In this document: positions 25,537 through 34,377 of the stretch, in pieces
How the letters are laid out: every line of letters starts with the position of its first letter
How positions within the stretch are numbered: the stretch's first letter is position 1
Assembly: GCA_022843265.1 (NCBI GenBank)
Contig: JALHNZ010000025.1
Location: forward strand, 1 to 47,071
Length of the DNA: 47,071 nucleotides
Direction: 5' to 3'
From: Gemmatimonadaceae bacterium
GTDB lineage: Bacteria > Gemmatimonadota > Gemmatimonadetes > Gemmatimonadales > Gemmatimonadaceae
Notes under the pieces: generated by a model
What the model was told of the DNA's origin: nothing
Databases searched by the model: none
What the model saw: only the letters and a program-made list of their open reading frames with translations
Made by a program: the position numbers and the translations under genes

Positions 25537-25686
25537 TCTGTCGGTAAGCCCAACAAGCGAGCGGTTGCGGCGCGGGAACCCGAGCGCGAGACTCCTAATT
25601 GAGCTGGTGAGCGATTGCGGTCGCCGCTGAACACGGTTGCCGCTGCGGAGCGCATCGTGCGTTGCCTTTTCCCACTGCGAGATTTG

Positions 25687-26925
25687 ATGTCGCTGCCGAG
25701 TACGACACAGGTATTGATCGTTGGAGGCGGCCCGGCTGGGTCGTCTACCGCGCATTTCCTGTCGTCAGCCGGCATCGACGTTACGCTCGTTGATCGCGCC
25801 ACGTTTCCGCGTTCGAAACCCTGCGCGGAGTATCTCAGCCCCGAGGCCTCGCGTTTGCTCGAAGCCATGGGTGCGCTGCACCTCGTGGAAGAAGCCGGCG
25901 CGGCGCAGCTCACGGGGATGGTTGTGCGCGCGCCGAATGGCTTCGAGATCGAGGGCGCTTTTGTGGCCGAACACGGGTTTCGTGGTTTCCGTGATCGTGG
26001 GTTGGCGCTACGCCGCGAAGTGCTCGACGAACTGTTGCTCAATCGTGCGCGCGCGGCAGGAACCGCGGTGCACGAAGCGGTGCGTGTGGAGAGCATCACG
26101 CGCCTGGATCGTGGCTATGACGTTCGTGTTCGGACCAACGAAACGCTCCACACCATTCGCACGTCGCTGCTCATTGGTGCCGACGGGTTGCGGTCGGTTG
26201 TTGCGCGCGAGCTCGGCCTGGCGCGTCGCCGAGCATGGCCCCGTCGCTTGGCACTGGTTGCACACTGGTCTGGCGTGCGTGATATCGGAGCGCGCGGCGA
26301 AATGCATGTGCAGCACGATGGGTATGTAGGACTCGCCGACGTTGGTCATGGCCTCACCAATGTTGCGCTGGTGGTGCCGGCATCGCAGGCGCGTGACATG
26401 AACGGGAATCCCGAAGCGTTTGTGCAGCGATGGATCGCGCAGTATCCGCATCTGGCTTCGCGCTTCGAAGGGGCGACACGTATTACTCCAGTTCGCGCCA
26501 CGGGCCCCTTCGGCTCTCGCGCACGTCGCGCGTATGCGCCCGACGCCGCACTGGTTGGCGATGCCGCCGACTTTTTTGATCCGTTTACGGGGGAAGGCAT
26601 TTATTCCGCACTGCGCGGCGGCGAGCTGTTGGCGCCGTTTGCGGCGCAAGCGGTTCGTGCCTCTAGCGCACGGGAGTCGCTGCATGCCCTGCGCGCGTAT
26701 GAGCGGGAGCGTGCTCGCGCGTTCACCGGCAAGTGGCGCGTTGAACAGCTTATTGGCCTTGCCGTGTCGTTTCCCCGTTTGATGAATCACGCGGCGCGCG
26801 TGCTCTCGCGCCGTACTGAACTCGCTGACCTGCTCATTGGTGTGACCGGAGACTTCGTTCCGGCACGTGAAGTGTTGCGCCCTGGTGTGCTCTGGCGCAT
26901 GCTCGTTCCTCCTGTCCGTACATGA
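25687..26925 (+). CDS. FAD-dependent oxidoreductase, geranylgeranyl reductase-like
   Basis: A 412-aa flavoprotein of the group that contains geranylgeranyl reductases and aromatic hydroxylases. The dinucleotide-binding motif VGGGPAG lies at residues 12-18, a KPCAEYLSPEA segment follows (Cys near the flavin), and the second FAD motif DAALVGDAADFFDPFTGEGI is intact. The ATG at 25687 places the Rossmann motif at the usual distance; an earlier TTG at 25615 would add 24 residues outside the family pattern. It is the first gene of a five-gene run, overlapped by the flavin reductase-like gene (ATGA). It could reduce isoprenoid double bonds or hydroxylate a polyketide; sequence alone cannot decide. 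Confidence 0.82.
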   Translation: MSLPSTTQVLIVGGGPAGSSTAHFLSSAGIDVTLVDRATFPRSKPCAEYLSPEASRLLEAMGALHLVEEAGAAQLTGMVVRAPNGFEIEGAFVAEHGFRGFRDRGLALRREVLDELLLNRARAAGTAVHEAVRVESITRLDRGYDVRVRTNETLHTIRTSLLIGADGLRSVVARELGLARRRAWPRRLALVAHWSGVRDIGARGEMHVQHDGYVGLADVGHGLTNVALVVPASQARDMNGNPEAFVQRWIAQYPHLASRFEGATRITPVRATGPFGSRARRAYAPDAALVGDAADFFDPFTGEGIYSALRGGELLAPFAAQAVRASSARESLHALRAYERERARAFTGKWRVEQLIGLAVSFPRLMNHAARVLSRRTELADLLIGVTGDFVPAREVLRPGVLWRMLVPPVRT

Positions 26926-27425
26926 CTCCTGCAATGACTTCCGTCGACGCACTGGTTGACGCCGCCCAATTTCGTAAAACGCTCAGCCGATTCGCGTCGG
27001 GCGTGACCGTTGTGACATCACAAGACGCCGAGGGGCGCGACTACGGTATGACCGTAAGCGCGTTCAGCTCGCTCAGCCTTGATCCGCCGCTGGTACTGGT
27101 GTGTATCGATCAATCCGCCACCTGGCACGGCGTACTGCCGCAGTCGACCGCGTTCAACGTGCACATCCTGCGCGATGATCAGGAGGCCGTCTCACGTCGG
27201 TTCGCCACGGATCGTGCGGGTCGCTTTACCGAAGCCGCTTTCACACGTGGGGAGAACGGGCTGATACAGCTTGATGGTGTGCTCGCGCTGCTTGAGTGCC
27301 GCATTACGGCCATTCACGAGGGCGGCGATCATCGCATCGTCGTGGGCGCCGTGCAATCCGTACGACACGACGACGGGGAGCCGCTGCTCTATTTCCGAGG
27401 CGCGTACGCTCGGCTCACGCGTTAG
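26922..27425 (+). CDS. Flavin reductase-like / FMN-binding split-barrel protein
   Basis: A 167-aa protein of the flavin reductase (HpaC/ActVB-like) split-barrel family, which supplies reduced FMN or FAD to a partner monooxygenase. The typical pattern is present: RKTLSRFASGVTVVTSQDAE, then YGMTVSAFSSLSLDPPLVLVC, FNVHIL, and the C-terminal HRIVVGAVQSV. It starts by ATGA overlap with the upstream flavoprotein, suggesting it feeds reduced flavin to an enzyme of the same operon. It is the likely electron donor if the flavoprotein is a monooxygenase. Confidence 0.85.
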   Translation: MTPAMTSVDALVDAAQFRKTLSRFASGVTVVTSQDAEGRDYGMTVSAFSSLSLDPPLVLVCIDQSATWHGVLPQSTAFNVHILRDDQEAVSRRFATDRAGRFTEAAFTRGENGLIQLDGVLALLECRITAIHEGGDHRIVVGAVQSVRHDDGEPLLYFRGAYARLTR

Positions 27426-27445
27426 CTCGTGAGTGCGGGGCGCGC

Positions 27446-28141
27446 GTGCTGACGCCGGCGCGTCGTCGCGGCGTGGAGCTGCTCGACGATCCGGCGCTCG
27501 ACCCCTCACTCTCCACGCGATCGCTGCGCGACGTGGCGCGAGCGAACCTGCTCTTTGGTGGCGTACGCGCTGTGATCGCGGCTCTCGCGCCGCTTGTCGA
27601 GCGCGCCAAGCAAGAACAGCGCCCGCTCGTGTTGCTCGATGTTGGCACAGGCCTTGGGGACATTCCGCGAGCGGCGCGATTGTTTGCGGGGAAACACGGC
27701 GTCACGTTGACGACGATTGGTGTGGAGCTCACAACCGCGCTCGCGTTGGCCGCGCGACACGGGGCGGAACGCGCGCTCTCGGCCGATGCACGGGCTCTGC
27801 CCTTTGCCTCAGGCAGCATTGATATCGTCACCTGCTCGCAGGTTCTTCATCACTTCGAGCGAGATGACGCGGACGCGCTTTTGAGCGAACTTACACGTGT
27901 GGCCGGCACGGCCGTCATTGTGAGCGACCTTCGGCGTAGTTGGGTCGCTGCAGGACTGCTGTGGTTGGTGTCGTTTCCGCTTGGATTTCATCCCGTGAGT
28001 CGTCACGACGGGGTCGTGTCAATTTTTCGTGGATACACGGCCACCGAGTTGCACACGATCGTACAACTGGCGGTGCAACGTTCCGCCACCGTTCGGTATC
28101 ACCTCGGCTGGCGTATCACTGCCAGTTGGTCTCCGCGCTAG
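27446..28141 (+). CDS. Class I SAM-dependent methyltransferase
   Basis: A 231-aa cytosolic methyltransferase. Motif I is LLDVGTGLGDIP, motif II VELTTALALAARHG, and the LPFASGSIDIVTCSQVLHHF segment holds the post-II motif; these fit the UbiE/O- or C-methyltransferase group. The GTG at 27446 is the only in-frame start between the upstream stop and motif I; it begins 20 nt after the flavin reductase stop. A hydrophobic stretch near residues 165-180 might aid membrane binding. Its acceptor is likely the product of the same operon; the site of methylation is unknown. Confidence 0.8.
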   Translation: MLTPARRRGVELLDDPALDPSLSTRSLRDVARANLLFGGVRAVIAALAPLVERAKQEQRPLVLLDVGTGLGDIPRAARLFAGKHGVTLTTIGVELTTALALAARHGAERALSADARALPFASGSIDIVTCSQVLHHFERDDADALLSELTRVAGTAVIVSDLRRSWVAAGLLWLVSFPLGFHPVSRHDGVVSIFRGYTATELHTIVQLAVQRSATVRYHLGWRITASWSPR

Positions 28142-28181
28142 CCCCTTGTCTCGCCACCTTCCATCTTCGGCCTCCAGAACC

Positions 28182-28790
28182 ATGCGCACACCGTTCGACC
28201 TGGGACCCGTGCCAATGGATCGGCGATTGATCACCATCGACGAACGCGTGGTTCGTGCGCCTGTCGCGCAGATCTTTGAGATTGCGCGCCTGGTGGAGCA
28301 CTGGCCGGCCTACCTGCCACACTACCGGTTCGTACGCTTTCGCGAACACGCGAGCGATGGTGGTGGCATCGTCGAGATGAGTGCCAATCGTCCGTTCGGG
28401 CCCGTCGGTTGGCCCACGTGGTGGCTCTCGGAAATGTCGGTGGATCACGACACGCCGCTCATTCGGTTCAAGCACATTGGCGGGGTGACCACGCGCATGG
28501 ATGTGGCGTGGGAGTTCAAGCCGGTCAGTGAAGGCACGCACGTGCGCATTCTGCATACGTGGGATGGCCCTGAGTGGCCGCTGATCGGACCGTTTGCCGC
28601 AACGGCAGTCATCGGGCCGATATTTGTGCATGGCATTGCGTCGCGCACACTGGCCGGGCTGGCCAGGGCCGCGGAACGCGGTGAATCACGGTCGGTTATC
28701 CCGCGCGACGGGCGTGTTGTGGCGCCGGTTGATGCGACGCGCGTATCGACACACGACGTGGCAGCGCCTCGCGACGGATCGTCACGATGA
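28182..28790 (+). CDS. SRPBCC / polyketide cyclase-like protein
   Basis: A 202-aa protein of the START/SRPBCC helix-grip fold, which binds hydrophobic ligands and includes aromatase/cyclases of type II polyketide pathways. The pattern ITIDERVVRAPVAQIFEIAR, then HWPAYLPHYRFVRF, is typical of the polyketide cyclase/dehydrase group. A hydrophobic segment near 130-150 follows, and the last 45 residues are unconserved and Arg/Ser-rich. ATG 28182 was chosen; a longer frame from 28029 overlaps the methyltransferase. The end overlaps the ketoacyl synthase start (ATGA). Cyclase function is inferred from fold and neighbours. Confidence 0.75.
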   Translation: MRTPFDLGPVPMDRRLITIDERVVRAPVAQIFEIARLVEHWPAYLPHYRFVRFREHASDGGGIVEMSANRPFGPVGWPTWWLSEMSVDHDTPLIRFKHIGGVTTRMDVAWEFKPVSEGTHVRILHTWDGPEWPLIGPFAATAVIGPIFVHGIASRTLAGLARAAERGESRSVIPRDGRVVAPVDATRVSTHDVAAPRDGSSR

Positions 28791-30028
28791 GTCGAATGCG
28801 TCGACGCGTTGCGATTACCGGGATTGGTTGTGTGACGCCAATCGGTACGGGTGTAGATGCGCTCTGGGAAGGACTGCGCGCGGAACGCAGCGCGGTGACG
28901 GCGATCACGCGCTTCGACGCGTCAATCTTTCGCAGTCGGTGCAACGCGCAAGTTGATTTTGATCCCACGCACTATCTCGACGAACGACGCGTGAAGCGCC
29001 TCGATCGATTTGGTGCGTTCAGCGTGGTCTCGGCAATGCTTGCACTCAAAGACGCGAAGCTCGACCTCGATCAGGTGGACCGCGACCGCGTTGGCACCAT
29101 GATGGGCACCGCGCTCGGCGGCGTGGGCTACGCCGAGGAGCAGGCGGGGCGATTCATGCAGGGTGGATTGCGTGCGGTTGATGCGACGCTGGCGCTGGCC
29201 GTGTTCGGCGGCGCGTCGAGTTGCAACATTGCCATTGAGTTTGGCATCACGGGGCCAAACTCTACGAACGCGATGAGCTGCGCATCGGGTACGATCGCGA
29301 TTGGTGAAGCGTTCCGACGTGTTCGCGATGGTGAAGTCGACGTGATGCTCGGCGGCGGCGCGGAAGCACCGCTGGCCACGCTGTGCTTCGGTGCGTTTGC
29401 GCTCATTCGGGCCATGAGCACGCGCAATGACGAACCGGAGCGGGCGTCACGCCCGTTCGATACCGATCGCGATGGGTTCGTAATGGGCGAAGGTGCGTCG
29501 GTGCTGGTGCTTGAAGCGTGGGATCATGCGGTGGCACGCGGTGCGCACATTTACGCGGAACTCGCGGGCTACGGCACCACGAACGATGCGCATCACATGA
29601 CCGCGCCGTTGCCCGATGGTACACAGGCCGCACGTTGCATTACGCTTGCGTTGGCCGATGCGGATGTCTCACCGGCTGACGTGAGCTATGTGAATGCACA
29701 CGGCAGTGCGACACCGCTCAACGATCCCACGGAAACGCTGGCGATCAAACGCGCGCTCGGTGCGCACGCGTCTCGGATTCCGGTGTCTAGCACCAAAGGG
29801 TACTACGGGCACGCGCTCGGTGCGTCTGGCGCAATTGAAGCGGCGATCAGCGCGCTGGCGCTTGATCGCAAGTGGATTCCGCCAACGCTCAATCTTGAGA
29901 CGCCCGATCCGGCGTGTGATCTGGATTATGTGCCGCAGCACGGGCGCGAGGCGTCGCCTGACGTGGTGCTGAGTAACTCGTTTGGGTTTGGTGGGATTAA
30001 TGCGAGTTTGGTGTTGCGCCGGGCGTAG
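28787..30028 (+). CDS. Beta-ketoacyl-ACP synthase (FabF-like)
   Basis: A 413-aa condensing enzyme that extends an ACP-bound acyl chain with malonyl units. The catalytic set of the KAS I/II class is complete: Cys 165 (NAMSCASGTIAIGEA), His 305 (YVNAHGSATPLND), Lys 337 and His 342 (STKGYYGHALGASGA). It could serve fatty acid synthesis, but its neighbours are a cyclase-like protein, a methyltransferase and two flavin enzymes, and no fabD, fabG or acpP is near, so a dedicated secondary pathway is more likely. A chain-length factor partner is not present. It is last in the operon and is followed by the repeat at 30057-30210. Confidence 0.9.
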   Translation: MSRMRRRVAITGIGCVTPIGTGVDALWEGLRAERSAVTAITRFDASIFRSRCNAQVDFDPTHYLDERRVKRLDRFGAFSVVSAMLALKDAKLDLDQVDRDRVGTMMGTALGGVGYAEEQAGRFMQGGLRAVDATLALAVFGGASSCNIAIEFGITGPNSTNAMSCASGTIAIGEAFRRVRDGEVDVMLGGGAEAPLATLCFGAFALIRAMSTRNDEPERASRPFDTDRDGFVMGEGASVLVLEAWDHAVARGAHIYAELAGYGTTNDAHHMTAPLPDGTQAARCITLALADADVSPADVSYVNAHGSATPLNDPTETLAIKRALGAHASRIPVSSTKGYYGHALGASGAIEAAISALALDRKWIPPTLNLETPDPACDLDYVPQHGREASPDVVLSNSFGFGGINASLVLRRA

Positions 30029-30056
30029 GGGCGAGGGCGGTGCGGCGGCGAGATCG

Positions 30057-30210
30057 TAAACTGCCTGGAACGCAGAGACGCGGAGACTGCACGATAGTTC
30101 ATACGGCGTCGCGTTCTCTCCAAAACTTTGGGGATGTACACATCGAGCGACGCCGTCCGGCACAACACGCCGTCCCCGCGCCTCTGCGTCTCTGCGTTCC
30201 AGGCAGTTTA
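30057..30210. repeat. Palindromic element with 25-bp perfect outer arms
   Basis: The arms at 30057-30081 and 30186-30210 are perfect 25-bp inverted copies. Inside lies a second inverted pair ACGGCGTCGC/GCGACGCCGT, so the whole 154 bp can fold into one long structure. The inner edge of the arms carries CGCAGAGA/CGCGGAGA units with an 8-nt period, as in the elements at 6758 and 31913. It fills the gap between convergent ketoacyl synthase and ppa genes and holds no gene. It could also act as a transcription barrier. Confidence 0.85.
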
Positions 30211-30238
30211 TGAGCTCGCCGTCACACCTTACCCTGCC

Positions 30239-30772
30239 TCACCGCGGATACTTCTCATCATACCGCTTGATGCAGTCTTCGATGGTCGCCATCGCCACCG
30301 TGCTCTGCCGCCACCCATCAATCTCCACACGCTTGCCCTCGAGATCCTTGTACACGCTGAAGAAGTGCTCCACTTCTTTCAGGTAGTGCTGCGGCAAGTC
30401 TGCAATATCAAAGTATTCCTGATGGTACGGATCCTCGCTTGGCACGGCGAGGATTTTTTCGTCTGGATCGCCTTTGTCTTTCATCATCAACACGCCCACC
30501 GGGCGCACAGTGATCAGACACCCTGGAAACGTGGGCTCGTTGATCAGCACCAGGACGTCGAGCGGATCGCCGTCTTCCGCGAGCGTACCGGGGATGAACC
30601 CGTAGTCTCCTGGATACTGCACCGCCGAATACAACACGCGATCGAGTTTGAGCAGACCGGTAATCTTGTCGAGCTCGTACTTGTTTCGGCTTCCCGACGG
30701 GATTTCGATCACGGCCGTGACCTGCTCAGGAACGTGCGGGCCGGGCGGAATGTCGTGCCACAAGTTGGACAT
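30239..30772 (-). CDS. ppa: Inorganic pyrophosphatase
   Basis: Soluble type I inorganic pyrophosphatase of 177 aa that hydrolyses pyrophosphate and so drives biosynthetic reactions. The metal-binding signature D-G-D-P-L-D is at 67-72. The family's ALIEIP-like segment appears as AVIEIPSGSRNKYELD (20-35), and QYPGDYGFIP lies near 52-61. Length fits the bacterial hexameric enzyme. It is encoded downstream of hemB on the same strand with a 56-nt gap and converges on the ketoacyl synthase gene, separated by the palindromic element. Confidence 0.95.
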   Translation of the reverse strand: MSNLWHDIPPGPHVPEQVTAVIEIPSGSRNKYELDKITGLLKLDRVLYSAVQYPGDYGFIPGTLAEDGDPLDVLVLINEPTFPGCLITVRPVGVLMMKDKGDPDEKILAVPSEDPYHQEYFDIADLPQHYLKEVEHFFSVYKDLEGKRVEIDGWRQSTVAMATIEDCIKRYDEKYPR

Positions 30773-30828
30773 GCTTCGATCTGACCAGAGTAAGCGATGC
30801 TGCGCGATTCGCAGTCTCGCGGCTTGAA

Positions 30829-31869
30829 CTAGCGGCGTTGCAACACGGCCGCTGCTTCGAGCGCAAAGTAGGTGATCACCATATCCGCGCCGGCGCGTGT
30901 GATCGCTGTGAGCGATTCCATCATGGCGCGTTCACCGTCAATCCAGCCGCGTTCAGCGGCCGCCCGAATCATTGCAAACTCACCACTCACCTGGTAGGCG
31001 CAGAGTGGCACACCTGTGTCACGCTTTACGGCCTGAATCACGTCGAGATACGCGCCAGCGGGTTTGACCATCAGAATGTCCGCGCCTTCCGCGAGATCAA
31101 GCCGCGCTTCCTTGATGCCCTCCAGCGCGTTCGCCGGATCCATCTGATAGCTGCGCCGGTCACCGAATGTTGGCGTGCTTTCTGCGGCTTCACGAAACGG
31201 ACCGTAAAACGCCGACGCGTACTTCACGGCGTAACTCATGATGGGCGTGTTCGTGAAGCCTGCGTTATCGAGTGCGTCGCGCATGTGGCCGATCCGTCCG
31301 TCCATCATGTCGCTTGGTGCCACGATGTCGGCGCCAGCTTCGGCGTGTGAGAGCGCTTCACGCGACAGCAGTTCGAGCGTGGCGTCGTTGTCAACGTCGC
31401 CGCTGGCGGTGAGTACGCCGCAGTGTCCGTGCGACGTGTACTCGCACATGCACACATCAGTGATCGTGAGGAGTTGCGGAAACTCTCGCTTGATTGCGCG
31501 CACTGCTTCCTGTACCGGGCCGTGTTCGTGCCAACCGCTGGAGCCGATTTCGTCTTTTGTGTCGGGAATACCGAAGAGCAGCACACCGCCAATGCCGGCT
31601 TTTGATGCCGCTTCTGCATCGCGTAGCATTTCATCGATTGACGTTTGTGAGACGCCGGGCATGGAGCCGATCGGTGAGCGAATGCCGACGCCCGGGCGCA
31701 CGAAGAGCGGCAGGATGAACTGTGCTTCGTGCAGTCGTGTTTCGCGGACGAGGCGGCGAATTGCGTCGCTGCCGCGCAGACGGCGGGGGCGCACGCGGGG
31801 GAATCCGCCGAGGGGTGCGCGATCGGCTGCCCTTGTCTCGGTGCCGTCGAATGTCTGGGGGGTGCTCAT
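30829..31869 (-). CDS. hemB: Delta-aminolevulinic acid dehydratase (porphobilinogen synthase)
   Basis: Condenses two 5-aminolevulinate molecules to porphobilinogen in heme synthesis. The 346-aa protein has the Schiff-base lysines Lys 216 ([13 protein letters not shown]) and Lys 269 ([11 protein letters not shown]). Three zinc-site cysteines, Cys 140, 142 and 150 ([14 protein letters not shown]), mark it as the zinc-dependent type. It is downstream of hemC on the same strand, 94 nt apart, with a short tandem repeat in between. Together with hemC, hemD and ctaB it forms a dispersed heme-biosynthesis set in this window. Confidence 0.96.
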   Translation of the reverse strand: MSTPQTFDGTETRAADRAPLGGFPRVRPRRLRGSDAIRRLVRETRLHEAQFILPLFVRPGVGIRSPIGSMPGVSQTSIDEMLRDAEAASKAGIGGVLLFGIPDTKDEIGSSGWHEHGPVQEAVRAIKREFPQLLTITDVCMCEYTSHGHCGVLTASGDVDNDATLELLSREALSHAEAGADIVAPSDMMDGRIGHMRDALDNAGFTNTPIMSYAVKYASAFYGPFREAAESTPTFGDRRSYQMDPANALEGIKEARLDLAEGADILMVKPAGAYLDVIQAVKRDTGVPLCAYQVSGEFAMIRAAAERGWIDGERAMMESLTAITRAGADMVITYFALEAAAVLQRR

Positions 31870-31912
31870 GACGCGAGCTCTCGGGCATCAGAGAACGCTG
31901 TCACAGCTTTTA

Positions 31913-31940
31913 CCACGGAGACACGGAGGCACGGAGGGGC
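31913..31940. repeat. Tandem 8-nt repeat between hemC and hemB
   Basis: Three consecutive 8-mers, CACGGAGA-CACGGAGG-CACGGAGG, occupy 31914-31937. The motif matches the 8-nt periodicity in the arms of the palindromic elements at 6758 and 30057. Here no inverted partner is visible, so it may be a solitary or decayed half-element. It lies within the 94-nt hemC-hemB intercistronic gap and could affect hemB expression; this is not shown. Confidence 0.7.
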
Positions 31941-31963
31941 ATGGAGATGAAGCGAGACCCTGT

Positions 31964-32908
31964 TCATGCGCGCCCTCCGCCAGTTGCGCGAAGTTGATTG
32001 AGAATGTCGCCGGCGCCGTCGGAGAGCAGTTGCTCGGCCAGTGCAACGCCTGCGGCTGCAGGCGCGGCGTTGTCCACTCGGTGCACACCGCGAAGCACTG
32101 TGCGTCCCGTCAGATCAGCAATGCATGCGTGCAACATCAGCGTTTCACCATCGCGAACCACGGCGGCACCAATCGGCACCTGACATCCGCCTTCAAGCGC
32201 CGCCAGCAGTGCTCGCTCTGCGGTAATCGCGCGGCGTGTCGGCGCATGATCGAGCTTTTCGAGCAACTCCCGCATGGGCACGTCATCCGTACGTGACTGA
32301 ATCGCGATCGCACCCTGCCCCGGCGCGCTCAGCCACTCTGGTGGATCGAGTAGGCTCACAATTCGATTACCGAGGCCGAGACGATTGAGACCGGCTGCAG
32401 CGAGCAACGCGGCGTCGACCTGTCCCTCGTCAATCTTGCGCAGTCGTGTGCCCACGTTGCCGCGCAGCTCCTGCACATCGAGATCGGGGCGCAGTGCGAG
32501 CAACTGTGCGCGCCTGCGCAGGCTCGATGTCCCAATGCGCGCGCCCTGCGGCAAATCCGCGAGCGATCGCACCGTTGAACCCTGCGTGACCACCAGCGCG
32601 TCGCGCGGATCTTCGCGTTCGAGCAGCGCTACGACAGTGAGTCCCTCGGGATCCGCCGTGGGCAGGTCCTTAAGCGAGTGCACAGCGCAGTCTGTCCGAT
32701 TGGCGCGCAGGTCCGCCTCCAACTCGGCGGTGAACAGCCCCTTTTCGCCAATCGCCGACAGTGGACGATCGAGAATGCGGTCACCGATCGTGGTGTATTC
32801 CGTGAGCGTGGAATCCACGCCGTGCGACGTAAGGAGCGCCGCGACCTGATGCGCCTGCGCCATGGCCAGCGCGGACGAGCGAGTACCAATCCGGACTACG
32901 AGAGTCAT
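31964..32908 (-). CDS. hemC: Porphobilinogen deaminase (hydroxymethylbilane synthase)
   Basis: Polymerises four porphobilinogens to hydroxymethylbilane, the step after HemB. The 314-aa protein begins MTLVVRIGTRSSALAMAQAH, the usual N-terminus. It has the EKGLFTAELEADL and HSLKDLPT segments around the catalytic Asp 81, GTSSLRRRAQLLALRPDL, and the dipyrromethane-cofactor Cys 242 in LEGGCQVPIGA. ATG 32908 was chosen; a frame extending to 33223 would overlap the divergent propeller gene and lacks similarity. The 199-nt gap to that gene must hold both promoters; nothing distinctive is seen there. Confidence 0.96.
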   Translation of the reverse strand: MTLVVRIGTRSSALAMAQAHQVAALLTSHGVDSTLTEYTTIGDRILDRPLSAIGEKGLFTAELEADLRANRTDCAVHSLKDLPTADPEGLTVVALLEREDPRDALVVTQGSTVRSLADLPQGARIGTSSLRRRAQLLALRPDLDVQELRGNVGTRLRKIDEGQVDAALLAAAGLNRLGLGNRIVSLLDPPEWLSAPGQGAIAIQSRTDDVPMRELLEKLDHAPTRRAITAERALLAALEGGCQVPIGAAVVRDGETLMLHACIADLTGRTVLRGVHRVDNAAPAAAGVALAEQLLSDGAGDILNQLRATGGGRA

Positions 32909-33107
32909 ACAATCGGGAAGAGTGTCAGGGATCGTTGACACACAAGTTAGCCGCTGGACGCTGGTGCGTCGACATCGGAGCGTCAGCTGGGGCCCGGCGT
33001 TCCTGTTGCGAAGTGTACCGAGCCGCCGACCGTGCTTGCTGGGGGCGGAGCTCGGCGGTACCGTTGGCGCGGTCGGCCCATAACGCAAACCCTTCGCCCC
33101 CGAGTCT

Positions 33108-34280
33108 ATGCGCAAGACACCGCTCATGATGCTGCTCGTGGCCGTGACGATCCCGGGGCTGTGTGCGGCGCAGAGCTCGCCCACCGCCGTGCACTCCGAG
33201 CCCAGAATCGCGTGGGATCTCACGCTGCGTTATCGCGACGTCAGCGCGATGGCTGAGACGGACGGTGTGATCGTCGCCGGCAACACGTCGGGGCAAGGCG
33301 GCACGTTCGCGTACGACGCCGCCACCGGTCGACAACTGTGGACCGTGCCGGGCCACATCCGTGGCGGTCCGGCGGTACAGCCGGGCTTTGCCTACACCGT
33401 CAATGACACACGCGACCGCTATCGCTTCCGTCTCGCAAAGCTCGCCATCAACACGGGCAAGGTCGCATGGTCCGCCACCGAGGAAGACCTCGGCAATCAC
33501 GATGGTCCGCCGCTACTCGTCGACGGGCAGGTTGTGCTCGTCAGCCGCAATCGCGTGATCTCGGCGTATGAGGATGCCACGGGCGCGCGCACCTGGTTTC
33601 ACGAAGGTGTGCGGATTTGCGATGGCAAGCTGTCGGCCGCCGGCGGCCTCGTGTACTTCAGCGGTGGGCTTGCCGGAAGCGAGGCAATGCTCACGGCGCT
33701 CAACGCGAAGACGGGGGCGACCGTGTGGTCCGCCAAGCTCGTCACGCAAAGCGGATCAACGGGCTGCGGCGCCATGACCGTTGTGGACCGCGGCATCGTG
33801 GTGATCGGCGTCGGACGTGATCTGCTCGCATTTGACGCGAAGTCCGGCGCGCGCCGCTGGGGTCGCATGGTGGCGCCGACAGTTGCTGGACGCGCACAGG
33901 ATCTGGCGCTCAGCCAACTCGTTGTTGCGGGCGGCGCCGTGCTGTCGGCCTCACCAACATCGTTACTTGGCTGGGATCTCGAAACGGGGGCGACGGTATT
34001 CGCATTTGCTCTGCCCGCGACCATGGAGTTGTCGTCGGTTCGACTGACGGGGGCGGAAGACGTGCTGTACCTCGCGGCCAAGGCGACGGGAGAAGGCGCC
34101 GATCGCGCAGCCTATCTCTACGCGGTCAGTCTTGCGGGGCGCGGGCTGCTCTGGCGTCATCACGTGGCGCGCACTGACAAGTACGATACCGTGGGCAGTT
34201 GGCCAACCCGCTACGTGCTGCCGTTGAAGGACGCGCTTGTGTACGAGAACAGCCAGCGGTTGGTCAAGTTGGTGCCGTGA
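33108..34280 (+). CDS. Exported PQQ-like beta-propeller protein
   Basis: A 390-aa protein with a signal peptide (about residues 1-21, ending GLCAAQ) and repeated beta-propeller blades of the PQQ/BamB type. Repeats such as AYDAATGRQLWTV, LAINTGKVAWS, AYEDATGARTWF, ALNAKTGATVWSAK and AFDAKSGARRWG occur at roughly 40-50 residue intervals. Full PQQ dehydrogenases are longer with defined cofactor motifs, and BamB is usually a lipoprotein, so the function is unassigned. It lies in the periplasm or outside. It is divergent from hemC and stands alone. Confidence 0.78.
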   Translation: MRKTPLMMLLVAVTIPGLCAAQSSPTAVHSEPRIAWDLTLRYRDVSAMAETDGVIVAGNTSGQGGTFAYDAATGRQLWTVPGHIRGGPAVQPGFAYTVNDTRDRYRFRLAKLAINTGKVAWSATEEDLGNHDGPPLLVDGQVVLVSRNRVISAYEDATGARTWFHEGVRICDGKLSAAGGLVYFSGGLAGSEAMLTALNAKTGATVWSAKLVTQSGSTGCGAMTVVDRGIVVIGVGRDLLAFDAKSGARRWGRMVAPTVAGRAQDLALSQLVVAGGAVLSASPTSLLGWDLETGATVFAFALPATMELSSVRLTGAEDVLYLAAKATGEGADRAAYLYAVSLAGRGLLWRHHVARTDKYDTVGSWPTRYVLPLKDALVYENSQRLVKLVP

Positions 34281-34377
34281 TCGCACGCGCTGTCGTGCAC
34301 GTTGATGTCGAAGATTGATCGGCTCGTTCGACTGACACGCAGAGGTTTCTGATTCCTCACGTCACTCGGAGCTCCGC

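Noticed and set aside
25687-30028. Bacterial photosynthesis gene cluster (suggested by the geranylgeranyl-reductase-like protein and a V4R-like protein nearby)
   Set aside because: No bch, crt, puf or acsF genes are in the window; the flavoprotein sits with a ketoacyl synthase, cyclase-like protein and flavin reductase instead.
31913-31940. CRISPR array
   Set aside because: The units are only 8 nt and contiguous with no spacers, and no cas genes are present.
32909-33223. N-terminal extension of hemC
   Set aside because: The conserved start RIGTRSSALA follows the ATG at 32908; the extension overlaps the divergent propeller gene.
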